Positions 1 through 7,828 of a DNA stretch of 23,048 nt are shown one piece after another (the first letter of the stretch is position 1; each line of letters opens with the position of its first letter). The stretch is from RGIG5327 sp045612485 (GTDB lineage: Bacteria > Verrucomicrobiota > Lentisphaeria > Victivallales > UBA1829). The notes below the pieces were generated by a model that worked only from the letters and a program-made list of their open reading frames with translations, made no database searches and had not been told where the DNA came from. The stretch is taken from NCBI GenBank assembly GCA_045612485.1, contig JAZKZE010000146.1, forward strand, positions 1 to 23,048. The letters run 5' to 3'. The translations under genes were made by a program, and so were the position numbers.

Positions 1-1
1 C

Positions 2-2332
2 GGTGCTGTGGTTTCCAGCGGACTTGTCAATGTCTATTCCGGCGGAAAACTCATTTCCGGCGGGGACGTACTTTCCAATGTTGCACTCAGCAGCACCTGC
101 AGCATGATGATCTCCGGCGGCGGTGTGGCAAGCACAACGAATGCAGTCAATGCCTTCATCCATATTTCCAGCGGCGGTTTTGCCAATTCCACTACAGCAC
201 GCAATACCATCATCCATGTTTCTGCCGGAGGTTCCGCAGAAAATACCATTCTTTCCGCCGGAGGTTCCATGCGTCTGCAAAGCGGTACGGTTACTGAAAA
301 TACCACCGTATATTCCGGCGGCTGTCTCTGGCTGGAAGAAGGCAGTACAGCAGCAGGTACTCTGGATATTACCAAAGGTGCCGATGTTTATACCTTCAGC
401 GGTTCCGTCATCCACTGGGATATTACAGAACGTTCTGATGCTGATAAGGCTTTGCTGAGCGATCTTTCCCTTGTCAGAGGCTATGCAGCCTATACCGTTA
501 CAGTTTCCGCAGATCAGGCAGAAGGTTCCTACGCCCTCGCTGACGGTGCGGCTCTTTTCACAGGCTCAGTTTCCATCTGTGCCGACGGTACATGTTACGG
601 AGATGTTTACACCGGGGAAAGCATCAATATCGGCAATATGAGTTACACTCTCTCCAACCTCGACGGACAGCTTCAACTCAAAGTTACCGAAAGCACCACA
701 CCGGGTCCCGACGATGATGATCCGGCAATAAGCGGAATCGTTTCCGCAGGTAAACTGCTGGAACTCGGCATCAATGAAAAGGGCCGTGATCTTCAGGTGG
801 ACGGCGGTACAGTTGTGGTATTCAGCAAGGGTTCCGTCAGCAGTACCACCATCAATGATTACGGAAATGTGATCCTCTCCAAAGGCGGTACAGCTGTGGA
901 TACCATCATCAATTCCGGCGGAGGCCTGCATATCTACGACGGAGCAAAGGCAAGCAACACCACTGTCAACCGGAGCGGCTATCTGGGTGTGGGTCTCGGA
1001 GCGGATGTTTACAACACCACCATCGGCTATGCCGGGGAACTTACCGTATGGAGCGGAGGAACCGCCCGGAACAATACCATCCTTGATAAAGGCGCCATCA
1101 TCCTCTCTTCCGGTGCTGTTGCAGATAAATCTGTTATCAGTTCCGGCGGCGGACTTCACGTTTACAAGGGAGCGGAAACAAGCAATACCACCATCAATGC
1201 CGGCGGTTTCCTTGGTATCGGTTCCGGTGCATCCGCAATGAAAACGGTCATTGATTCCAGCGGACAACTCACTGTCTGGGGCGGCGGTCACGCCAACAGC
1301 AATACGGTCAGGTCCTACGGCATATTCGTACTTTCCAAGGGGGCAGTTGCCACAGATACCAACATTGAAACAGAAGCAGCCATGCACATATATTCCGGAG
1401 CAAGTGCCAGTTTCACTGCGGTAAGAAGCAATGCGGAACTCAACGTGGGAGGCGGTGCACATGTTTACGGTACGCTGGTGGATTCCAATGGTAAACTTAC
1501 CGTATGGGCTGGCGGTACAGCGGATAACAATACAGTAAATGAAAGAGGAGCGATCACCCTTCTGAACTTTGCCTCCGCAAGTAAAACCACCATCAACTCC
1601 AGCGGTGCAATGCATGTTTACTCCGGTGCTGTCGTAAGCGATACAACGATCAAACATGACGGGTATCTGGGTATCGGCAGCGGTGCAGAGGCGTATGATA
1701 CCCTTATTGACTATGCCGGAGAACTCACCGTTTGGGGCGGAGGTACAGCCGAAAAGAATACCATCAATGAATATGGTGCACTCATTCTCTCCTCCGGTGC
1801 CATTGCCAATGAAACTATGATCAATGCCGCAGGAGGTCTGCATATCTACGACGGAGCAAAGGCATATTCCACCATTCTTGCGGATGATGCCTCCCTGGGT
1901 ATCGGTTCCGGTGGTTATATCAACGGCATGAAGCAGTCCCGTAAAGGAAGCATAACGTTCTATGACGGGGCGATTCTTGACGGATGGAATGATCTGGGCG
2001 GAAATGTCTATACTTCCGGCACTGTGGATGCGGAAGGAGCATACGTCAACTTTGAGCTGGAATTCCGTTCCAATGATCAGAGTGTCATTCTGGATGACAT
2101 CTGTCATCTCACCGATGTGGGAAGATATTCCGTAGAAGTTTCCACCAGACAGACTGCCGGGACATACGCTCTGGCAGGTGGAGCATGGAACTTTGACGGA
2201 GATCTTACACTCTATGTGGGAGATGGTAACGATATCGGTCAGCTTTCCGCAGGCGGTGATTCCATTGAATACAATGGGAAATCCTATTCCCTCTGGATCG
2301 ATAACGGTATTCTTTCCCTCCATATCGGATAA
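2..2332 (+). CDS. AIDA-like repeat surface/secreted protein (5' end outside window)
   Basis: The frame is open to the left edge, so the true start and any signal peptide lie upstream. Residues here are counted from the GTG at 8. Residues 1-125 are short Ser/Gly/Thr repeats of AIDA type (SSGG/YSGG turns alternating with short strands). Residues about 148-227 form a non-repeat closing domain, followed by an acidic linker (TPGPDDDD, 231-238). Five repeats of about 76 residues start near 301, 377, 453, 529 and 605. A second closing domain (about 690-774) resembles the first. Such repeats are expected to form a beta-solenoid exposed at or beyond the cell surface; adhesion is inferred only from the family. 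No C-terminal autotransporter barrel, LPxTG or PEP-CTERM motif is visible, since the protein ends in LSLHIG. It is paralogous to the minus-strand gene at the right edge and convergent with the hydrolase gene at 2434. Confidence 0.85.
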   Translation, partial: GAVVSSGLVNVYSGGKLISGGDVLSNVALSSTCSMMISGGGVASTTNAVNAFIHISSGGFANSTTARNTIIHVSAGGSAENTILSAGGSMRLQSGTVTENTTVYSGGCLWLEEGSTAAGTLDITKGADVYTFSGSVIHWDITERSDADKALLSDLSLVRGYAAYTVTVSADQAEGSYALADGAALFTGSVSICADGTCYGDVYTGESINIGNMSYTLSNLDGQLQLKVTESTTPGPDDDDPAISGIVSAGKLLELGINEKGRDLQVDGGTVVVFSKGSVSSTTINDYGNVILSKGGTAVDTIINSGGGLHIYDGAKASNTTVNRSGYLGVGLGADVYNTTIGYAGELTVWSGGTARNNTILDKGAIILSSGAVADKSVISSGGGLHVYKGAETSNTTINAGGFLGIGSGASAMKTVIDSSGQLTVWGGGHANSNTVRSYGIFVLSKGAVATDTNIETEAAMHIYSGASASFTAVRSNAELNVGGGAHVYGTLVDSNGKLTVWAGGTADNNTVNERGAITLLNFASASKTTINSSGAMHVYSGAVVSDTTIKHDGYLGIGSGAEAYDTLIDYAGELTVWGGGTAEKNTINEYGALILSSGAIANETMINAAGGLHIYDGAKAYSTILADDASLGIGSGGYINGMKQSRKGSITFYDGAILDGWNDLGGNVYTSGTVDAEGAYVNFELEFRSNDQSVILDDICHLTDVGRYSVEVSTRQTAGTYALAGGAWNFDGDLTLYVGDGNDIGQLSAGGDSIEYNGKSYSLWIDNGILSLHIG
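908..1960 (+). repeat. Five tandem 228-bp (76-residue) coding repeats
   Basis: Successive units begin at about 908, 1136, 1364, 1592 and 1820. Each encodes a pattern of the form I-N-x-x-G-G-L-H-V-Y-x-G, then L-G-V-G-x-G-A, then Y-A-G-E-L-T-V-W-x-G-G and A-I-I-L-S-S-G-A. The third unit has diverged most. The same unit occurs in the right-edge gene. Confidence 0.8.
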
Positions 2333-2353
2333 TAATCCGGCATACAAAAATCC

Positions 2354-2391
2354 AAAAGGCTGCTGCTTGATAAAATAAGCAGCAGCCTTTT
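2354..2391. terminator. Strong hairpin terminator, probably bidirectional
   Basis: A 15-bp perfect stem (AAAAGGCTGCTGCTT against AAGCAGCAGCCTTTT) encloses an 8-nt loop. On the plus strand the stem runs into TTTTTCTTT. On the minus strand the flank also gives a T-rich tract. It sits 21 bp after the left AIDA gene and about 40 bp beyond the stop of the minus-strand hydrolase gene, so it probably ends both convergent transcripts. Confidence 0.85.
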
Positions 2392-2433
2392 TCTTTCAGA
2401 AGAAAAGGAATATAACCCCGGGTTCCTCCGTTT

Positions 2434-3240
2434 TTACTGAATTTTCCGGCAGTATTCAAGGAATATCCGGGCAATACCATCGGCAGTACCGGGAGAAATA
2501 AGATTGTCGGTCACAGCAAAATTTTCCCGGAGAAGAGTACCTGCCTTTTCTATGGCAATTTCCGGTTCTTTGCGTAAAAGGTCTTTCATAAATGCGGTAT
2601 ATGTGTAACAGGTCTCTTCAGAAGCATCAAGGAATTTTCCAATCTCTTCCCCTTCCACTTCATCACCGAACCCATCGGTCTTATGGGAAAAAATCACCCT
2701 TTTCACCCTCCCCGCCTCATAGAGGTGCCTTATCTTTCTTATGCTTTCCGGATAGGCGGCAGGATCATGGATCAATGCCACTCCGGCAAAGCCGGATCCC
2801 CTCCCCTCAATGGAATCGCCGATGATAAGGGTGGAAGAACTTTCCTCAAGGATACAGACAGAATCCGCAGAATGTCCGGGCGTGAAAAATATAGTGCAAC
2901 CCCCAATCGTTTCCCCGTCGGAAAAATATTGCACCTTCTCTGCAAGTTCTTTTACATGGCGCGCACCTCCCCCGGCAGGATGAATACATACTTTTGCTGA
3001 ACTCTCCTTCACGATCTTTTCATTGCCCTCCACATGATCGCTGTGGGAATGGGTATTGAATACAAGATCAATATCCTTCAAATTCAGTCCTTCTTTTTTC
3101 AACGCCTCTTCAAGAAAAGGGGAAATACTTTCCTCAAAAGCTGTATCAATGAGAATAGTCTTCTCCCCTTTGACAAGAGTCATGCAGCAATAGGACATTG
3201 CCCACGGGTAGCGGATGGGGATGATTTTCGTTTCTTTCAT
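2434..3240 (-). CDS. MBL-fold metallo-hydrolase (glyoxalase II-like)
   Basis: A 268-residue soluble protein with the full metallo-beta-lactamase-fold signature: THSHSDH at residues 63-69 (H64, H66, D68, H69), TPGH ending at H123, the bridging Asp in IIGDS (D142) and a final His in FSHK (H186). These are the ligands of a two-metal hydrolase site. The family includes glyoxalase II, lactonases and nucleases, and the substrate cannot be told from sequence. The ATG start has AAAGGA 7 nt upstream and lies 18 bp after comEC, so it is the last gene of the pseudopilin-comEC operon, ending at the hairpin 2354-2391. Because the adjacent ComEC has lost its own MBL motif, a link to DNA uptake is conceivable but unproven. 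No signal peptide is seen. Confidence 0.85.
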   Translation of the reverse strand: MKETKIIPIRYPWAMSYCCMTLVKGEKTILIDTAFEESISPFLEEALKKEGLNLKDIDLVFNTHSHSDHVEGNEKIVKESSAKVCIHPAGGGARHVKELAEKVQYFSDGETIGGCTIFFTPGHSADSVCILEESSSTLIIGDSIEGRGSGFAGVALIHDPAAYPESIRKIRHLYEAGRVKRVIFSHKTDGFGDEVEGEEIGKFLDASEETCYTYTAFMKDLLRKEPEIAIEKAGTLLRENFAVTDNLISPGTADGIARIFLEYCRKIQ

Positions 3241-3258
3241 CTGGATTCCTTTACAGGG

Positions 3259-5487
3259 TTAAAGCGGAAAGATATACACATTTTCTTCCATCGTATTCTT
3301 TTTCGGGATAGAAGCAAGAAGTTCCTTTTTCCGCCCCTTGTTTTCCCGGAAAAGTTTAATATGATCCTCTTCAAAATTCATATATATTTTATATTGAAAA
3401 CACTCTATGACAGCTTCTTTGAGTTCCCGGGAGCTGAAACGGAAGGAAGTAAAAGGATCATCCTCATTTTCAAAAGTCCGGTTTACACCTTTTTCCGCAG
3501 CTACTTTCCGGCGTAATTCTCCGGCAATTCTGGCGTGCCGGGAACTTTCCGGCATGATCAGAAGCGGAATCTTCAACGTACTGAAAAGATATTTGAGCGA
3601 TCCCACATCCCTGCTTCTCACACTTCCGGAAACAAGGGTATTGATCTTTTTGTGTCCCCTCGCCCGCAGATAGGAAGATGCCGCCATCACCGTTTCAAAA
3701 TCTGCCGCATCCATGAGAAAGGCATATTCATATTCCGGAATACTTGCCATTATACATATTCTCTCTTCCCCTCCGCCCGTTATAACAAGGATCTCCGGCG
3801 GGGGCGGGAAAAGTTTCCCGGCAAAACAGAAACTCATCCCGATAAGCATTGCTGCAACAGAAAGCGTCAGAAAGGCTCTCTTTTTATCCCATAACAGGAT
3901 AAAGAAACATAAGAGAAAAATACTCACAGAAACCCCATCCGGCCGGGGCAGAACCCAATCCGTATTTCCGGCGGCGATCTTTGGAATAGTAAGAAGCAGC
4001 TCTGTCAATACTTCAAGAACGTATGCTCCTATCTTCCCTGCCGGAGCAAAAAGACACCCCAATACTGCGCCAAGAAAAAATACCGGAAAACACAGCCATA
4101 CAAGGGGAACAAAAAGAAAATTCACCATTACGGAAAAAGGTGTAATAAGCCCCTGATAAAAAAGCGTGAGAATACTGCTTGCCCCCCAGGCAGCACAGCA
4201 ACCGGCAAAAATCTGAAAAAAAGTATATCTTTTTCGCAGGATATACCGTTTTTTCCAGGAAAGAAAACGATCCGGAACAAAGGAATATTTTTCATGGAGC
4301 AATTTTCCCCACAAAGCAATATTTTCCACAGCAAGAAGCAGGGCAAAGGTGGTAAGAAAGGAAAAGTGCATCCCGGCATCGGTAAACTGTACCGGATGAA
4401 GGATCATCAGAAGCACAAAGGCAAAAAAGAGGGAATTGACTGCGGATGAATTGAGAAACGCTCCTCTTGCAAAACAATATACACTGAGCATAAGCAATGC
4501 CCGCAATGCTGGCATATTCATCCCGGTCATCCACGCATAAAAAAGGGTCAGTAACGGGATGATGACCATCCGTATCTTAAAAGGGATACCGATACAAAGC
4601 AAAGTGACAAATGCAGCAAAAAAGCCTATATGCAGTCCGCTTACCGTAAGAATATGGATGGTTCCGGTGCGGATAAGATCGCTTTTGGTTTTCTTTTCCA
4701 CATTCTGGGCGCAACCGAAAAGCAGAGCAGCTGCAAAAGAACGGTTTTTCTCCGGAAGAAAACAAAACACTTTTTCTGCAAAATGATTTCTCCATTCAAG
4801 AAGTCCCCCGGTAAAGGAAGATGTTGCAGAACTCTTTTCCACTTTATAAGCGTGTAAGATATAATGTACATACCGCTTTTCCAGCCAGGAACGGTAATCA
4901 AAAGCTCCCGGAAGAAGCGTGGAAGAGGGTCTTGCAAGCTGTCCCTCCACAAGAAGGATATCCCCATAGGAAAGCGGGGAAGAAAAGTTTTCAGGAAGTT
5001 TCAGAAGGATCCTGCCATTTATTTCCGTCATCCGTTGTGCCGGGGAATACGCCCCCAGAAGAAGTTTGGAATATATTCTTCCGGGATTGGGAAGAAGTTT
5101 TCCCTCACCGGACAAAGAAGCATCCTCCACCCTGACTGCGGCAATGATCCCGGTTCTTTCCCGGTTTCCGGTAAAAAGTTTTACAGGATCATTTTCCATT
5201 TTCTCCTGATAAATAAGAAAACTTCCCCAGACAAGCAATCCCGGCAAAGCAAATTTCCATACAGCATCCGGCAGAGAAAAAACGCATCCTGCAAGCAGAA
5301 GAGAAACTGCCGGAAACAGCATACGCGGGAAACAATATCCTTCAAAAAGGAACAGGGAAAGAAGTACACAAATAACACCGCAAGCCATTACGCCGCAGGG
5401 ATACCTTCTGGCAAAGGAAGCCATTTTCTCCCGTAAGGAAAGAAAAACTTTCCGCATATTCTGCATACATTCTTTCAACGTATGCAA
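3259..5487 (-). CDS. comEC: ComEC/Rec2 family DNA-uptake channel with degenerate C-terminal MBL domain
   Basis: A 742-residue polytopic inner-membrane protein. Three hydrophobic segments lie at about 31-95. A soluble DUF4131-type region (about 100-220) is followed by the Competence domain (about 235-505), which carries the family signature GTIHILTVSGLH at 275-286 and several membrane spans. One more hydrophobic segment spans about 520-560. The C-terminal part (about 565-715) keeps the length of the usual MBL domain, but where SHxHxDH is expected it reads SGSVRSRDV (620-628), with no metal-binding histidine. The start is TTG: AGGAG ends 5 nt upstream, overlapping the pseudopilin stop codon, whereas the ATG at 5466 has only a weak site. 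ComEC moves single-stranded DNA into the cytoplasm during natural transformation. The gene lies 2 bp after the pseudopilin gene, which suggests joint expression. Confidence 0.85.
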   Translation of the reverse strand: MHTLKECMQNMRKVFLSLREKMASFARRYPCGVMACGVICVLLSLFLFEGYCFPRMLFPAVSLLLAGCVFSLPDAVWKFALPGLLVWGSFLIYQEKMENDPVKLFTGNRERTGIIAAVRVEDASLSGEGKLLPNPGRIYSKLLLGAYSPAQRMTEINGRILLKLPENFSSPLSYGDILLVEGQLARPSSTLLPGAFDYRSWLEKRYVHYILHAYKVEKSSATSSFTGGLLEWRNHFAEKVFCFLPEKNRSFAAALLFGCAQNVEKKTKSDLIRTGTIHILTVSGLHIGFFAAFVTLLCIGIPFKIRMVIIPLLTLFYAWMTGMNMPALRALLMLSVYCFARGAFLNSSAVNSLFFAFVLLMILHPVQFTDAGMHFSFLTTFALLLAVENIALWGKLLHEKYSFVPDRFLSWKKRYILRKRYTFFQIFAGCCAAWGASSILTLFYQGLITPFSVMVNFLFVPLVWLCFPVFFLGAVLGCLFAPAGKIGAYVLEVLTELLLTIPKIAAGNTDWVLPRPDGVSVSIFLLCFFILLWDKKRAFLTLSVAAMLIGMSFCFAGKLFPPPPEILVITGGGEERICIMASIPEYEYAFLMDAADFETVMAASSYLRARGHKKINTLVSGSVRSRDVGSLKYLFSTLKIPLLIMPESSRHARIAGELRRKVAAEKGVNRTFENEDDPFTSFRFSSRELKEAVIECFQYKIYMNFEEDHIKLFRENKGRKKELLASIPKKNTMEENVYIFPL

Positions 5488-5489
5488 AC

Positions 5490-6284
5490 TTACTCCTGAT
5501 CTTTCTGAACAGGATCATAGTAAGTGATCTTGCCGTTATATTTATTTATACCGAGAGCATAGTAAACGCGTTCACCTTCCGCCTGGGTTTCAACAACTTC
5601 CGTTCCGGTATTTGTCCCTTCCTGCAAGGTAAGGAATACATTTTCCAGAAGCTGTCCATTGGGGCGGAAGATCATAATACGGCGGAACCCCACTTTGTCC
5701 GTGGCAAATTCGCCCAGATCATCCTTGTTCACAGCAAGCAACAGCCTGTCATCGTCTTCCGGAAGAGTCAGATCATCTTCATATTTTCCGGAAGAATAAG
5801 TACCTTTCGCGTTCCAGTTTTCTTTACTCACAAGATCATTTTTGGAAAAAGCAAAAGATACATTTTTACCACCGGTGATCCTTGTTGCCTCTTTTGAAAA
5901 TATAACACCATTGCCCAGAGTCATCCAGTTTTCCCCGTCGATCCAGGAATCGAATACCCAGGAGGACTCATTATCTCTGGGATATACTACACAGGGACGG
6001 CAGGCACGGTTCCATAGAGACGCATCCAGTTTATCCATATTCTCCCCGTCATTGCTGTTACAGCTTGGAAAAATAATTGCCGTATAACAATTATTGGCAA
6101 CAGCATAGGCTCTTGTCGCTTTGATCTTTCCGGCAAGATCATTAATGGAAGCAGTCATGGCGTTACCTTTTGTCAGCACATTGAAAGCGGGAAGACCGAT
6201 GCCGAAAAGAATGGCGGCAAGGGCAACGACCACCAGAAGTTCCACCAAAGTATAGAAATGTTTTACAGGTCCTGTCTTTTTCAT
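5490..6284 (-). CDS. FimT/GspH-like pseudopilin with type IV prepilin signal
   Basis: A 264-residue protein with a class III prepilin N-terminus: a short basic leader, then FYTLVELLVVVALAAIL (10-26), with Glu at +5 if cleavage follows F10. The residue at -1 is therefore Phe rather than Gly, which is unusual for PilD substrates generally. After the hydrophobic helix, a segment resembling FimT/GspH (DLAGKIKATRAYAVANN) precedes a beta-rich globular domain. The start at 6284 is chosen because AAGGAG lies 7 nt upstream and because it puts the prepilin leader at the N-terminus; the frame stays open to 6317. Minor pilins of this class work in type II secretion or DNA-uptake pili, and position directly before comEC favours the latter (inference). 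It has its own promoter at 6323-6350. Confidence 0.8.
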   Translation of the reverse strand: MKKTGPVKHFYTLVELLVVVALAAILFGIGLPAFNVLTKGNAMTASINDLAGKIKATRAYAVANNCYTAIIFPSCNSNDGENMDKLDASLWNRACRPCVVYPRDNESSWVFDSWIDGENWMTLGNGVIFSKEATRITGGKNVSFAFSKNDLVSKENWNAKGTYSSGKYEDDLTLPEDDDRLLLAVNKDDLGEFATDKVGFRRIMIFRPNGQLLENVFLTLQEGTNTGTEVVETQAEGERVYYALGINKYNGKITYYDPVQKDQE

Positions 6285-6322
6285 AAAATACTCTCCTTGC
6301 TTTATTACACCATACACCTATA

Positions 6323-6350
6323 ATTATAACCGTTATGCGGAAAAAAGCAA
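6323..6350 (-). promoter_or_regulatory. Sigma-70-type promoter of the pseudopilin-comEC-hydrolase operon
   Basis: On the minus strand a perfect TATAAT (6323-6328) is preceded, after a 16-bp spacer, by TTGCTT (6345-6350). It lies in the 105-bp gap between the tilS stop and the pseudopilin start and would give a leader of roughly 30 nt ending in the AAGGAG site. Confidence 0.6.
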
Positions 6351-6389
6351 ATAAAAAAACTCATTTTTCAGGGATATTTTTTATAAAGT

Positions 6390-7817
6390 TTACAGGAAAG
6401 TGATTTTCAATACATTTTTTGTATTTTCATCCATTTGAGCAAGGGTACTGCGGCGTAATTTTCCAGCACATAAAATATTGCCGTCCGAATCGGAAAGAAG
6501 AGGACAGGAAACACGTTTTACTGCCGGGATCTTTGCATCGGAAAAAAGTTTTTTTACCAATACCGGAGTCCTTCTTCCAAAGGGGATCATTTTTTCCCCG
6601 CCCTGCCAGAAAGAATAGTACAGGGGGAAGGACAGTTTCTCCATATCAAAGTAAAAAGTATTCTCCTCTTTCAGAAAATTTCCGGAAGAAATTTTTTCCA
6701 GTTGAAGGGAAAAGTTTTCATTATTTACTTTCAGAACCTTTTTTTCCCCCAGTACATCTTCTGTACATAAAAGAACAGGCACATTTTCCGCCGGATTTTT
6801 TTTCTCCATAAAAAACAATCTCCCCATGGAAAAAACAAGGAAACAATTTTCCAGTGTACTTACAGGAAGGTAAATTGCCTCCCCGTTTTTCACTTCCCGG
6901 TTCTTCCGGCTGAGAAGAAGACACTCTCTCACCCGTTGCAGCATCATTCCATCCGGAATCACTTCTTTCCTGCTCTTTTCCGCAAGAAAATACCGTAAGA
7001 CCCGGATAAGAACAGCATCATGCAAAGACTCCAAATCAGAAAGATGATACTCTTTTTCCCGGAAAGCACGGTAAAAATTTTCCGCATTTTCCTCAATGTA
7101 AGAAGCATCGCACAACAAATTTTTTGCCGCAGAAAGCAATCCTTTTTCCGCAAATGGGAAATTCCCGTAAATCTCCGGCAGGATCTGATTGCGCAGAAGA
7201 TTTCTTTTGTAGTTATTTTCCAGATTGGTGGAATCCACACACCACTTATTCTCCCTGCATGCAAGAAGAAATCCTTCCAGCTCTTTTTTACTGCAACCGA
7301 GCAGCGGACGGAAGAAAACCATATTTTCTACATTGGAAAAATGCCGCAGAGAAACGATGCTTGTGGTATTACCGCCGCGGAACAACCGCAAAAACATATT
7401 TTCCACAACATCCCCCCCGTGATGCCCGGTAACGATATACTCTTTTTCCGGCTGGGAAATGATCTTTTTCCATGCGGTAAGTCTGGCTCTCCTTGCCGCT
7501 TCCTCATCCCCCTCCCCCGGCAATTTATTTGCCGGAACATTCAGGGAAATACACTGGAAGGGAATATTTTTTTCTTCACATTTTTTCCGGCAGAACTCCG
7601 CATCATTCAACGAATCCATCCCACGGAACCCATGTTCAAAGTGAACAGCTTTCAACTGAAAAGAAACAATATTGCGCCAATGGGAAAGAAAAAGAAGCAA
7701 AGCAAGGGAATCCGCCCCCCCGCTGAAAGAACAATATAAAACTTTTCCTTTTACTTTTTCCATAAAAGGAGCAAAAAATTCAGGTGAAAAAAGTTTTTCA
7801 GCGGGATCTTCCGGCAT
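6390..7817 (-). CDS. tilS: tRNA(Ile)-lysidine synthase
   Basis: TilS uses ATP to attach lysine to C34 of the tRNA-Ile that reads AUA, changing both its codon and amino-acid identity; it acts in the cytoplasm and is normally essential. The 475-residue length fits the long form of the family. The N-terminal PP-loop reads SGGADS (32-37), followed by AVHFEHGFR and VTGHHGGD, all typical of the adenylating domain. The C-terminal TilS domain is also present (KMIPFGRRTPVLVKKLFSDA, then CPLLSDSDGNILCAGKLRRS). The ATG at 7817 has AGGA 8 nt upstream and lies 11 bp after the alcohol dehydrogenase gene. It is probably the last gene of the lipoyl transferase-rnc-dehydrogenase-tilS run, because a new promoter follows. 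Confidence 0.93.
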   Translation of the reverse strand: MPEDPAEKLFSPEFFAPFMEKVKGKVLYCSFSGGADSLALLLFLSHWRNIVSFQLKAVHFEHGFRGMDSLNDAEFCRKKCEEKNIPFQCISLNVPANKLPGEGDEEAARRARLTAWKKIISQPEKEYIVTGHHGGDVVENMFLRLFRGGNTTSIVSLRHFSNVENMVFFRPLLGCSKKELEGFLLACRENKWCVDSTNLENNYKRNLLRNQILPEIYGNFPFAEKGLLSAAKNLLCDASYIEENAENFYRAFREKEYHLSDLESLHDAVLIRVLRYFLAEKSRKEVIPDGMMLQRVRECLLLSRKNREVKNGEAIYLPVSTLENCFLVFSMGRLFFMEKKNPAENVPVLLCTEDVLGEKKVLKVNNENFSLQLEKISSGNFLKEENTFYFDMEKLSFPLYYSFWQGGEKMIPFGRRTPVLVKKLFSDAKIPAVKRVSCPLLSDSDGNILCAGKLRRSTLAQMDENTKNVLKITFL

Positions 7818-7828
7818 AAATATTCCTG

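Noticed and set aside
566..2347. 593-codon open frame on the minus strand opposite the left AIDA gene
   Set aside because: Repetitive Gly/Ser/Thr codons give a long open antisense frame. The same happens opposite the right AIDA gene at 21862-22752.
6409..6425. AATACA-N5-TGTATT inverted repeat as an operator or terminator
   Set aside because: It lies inside the tilS coding end, is A/T-rich and has no T-tract or promoter beside it.
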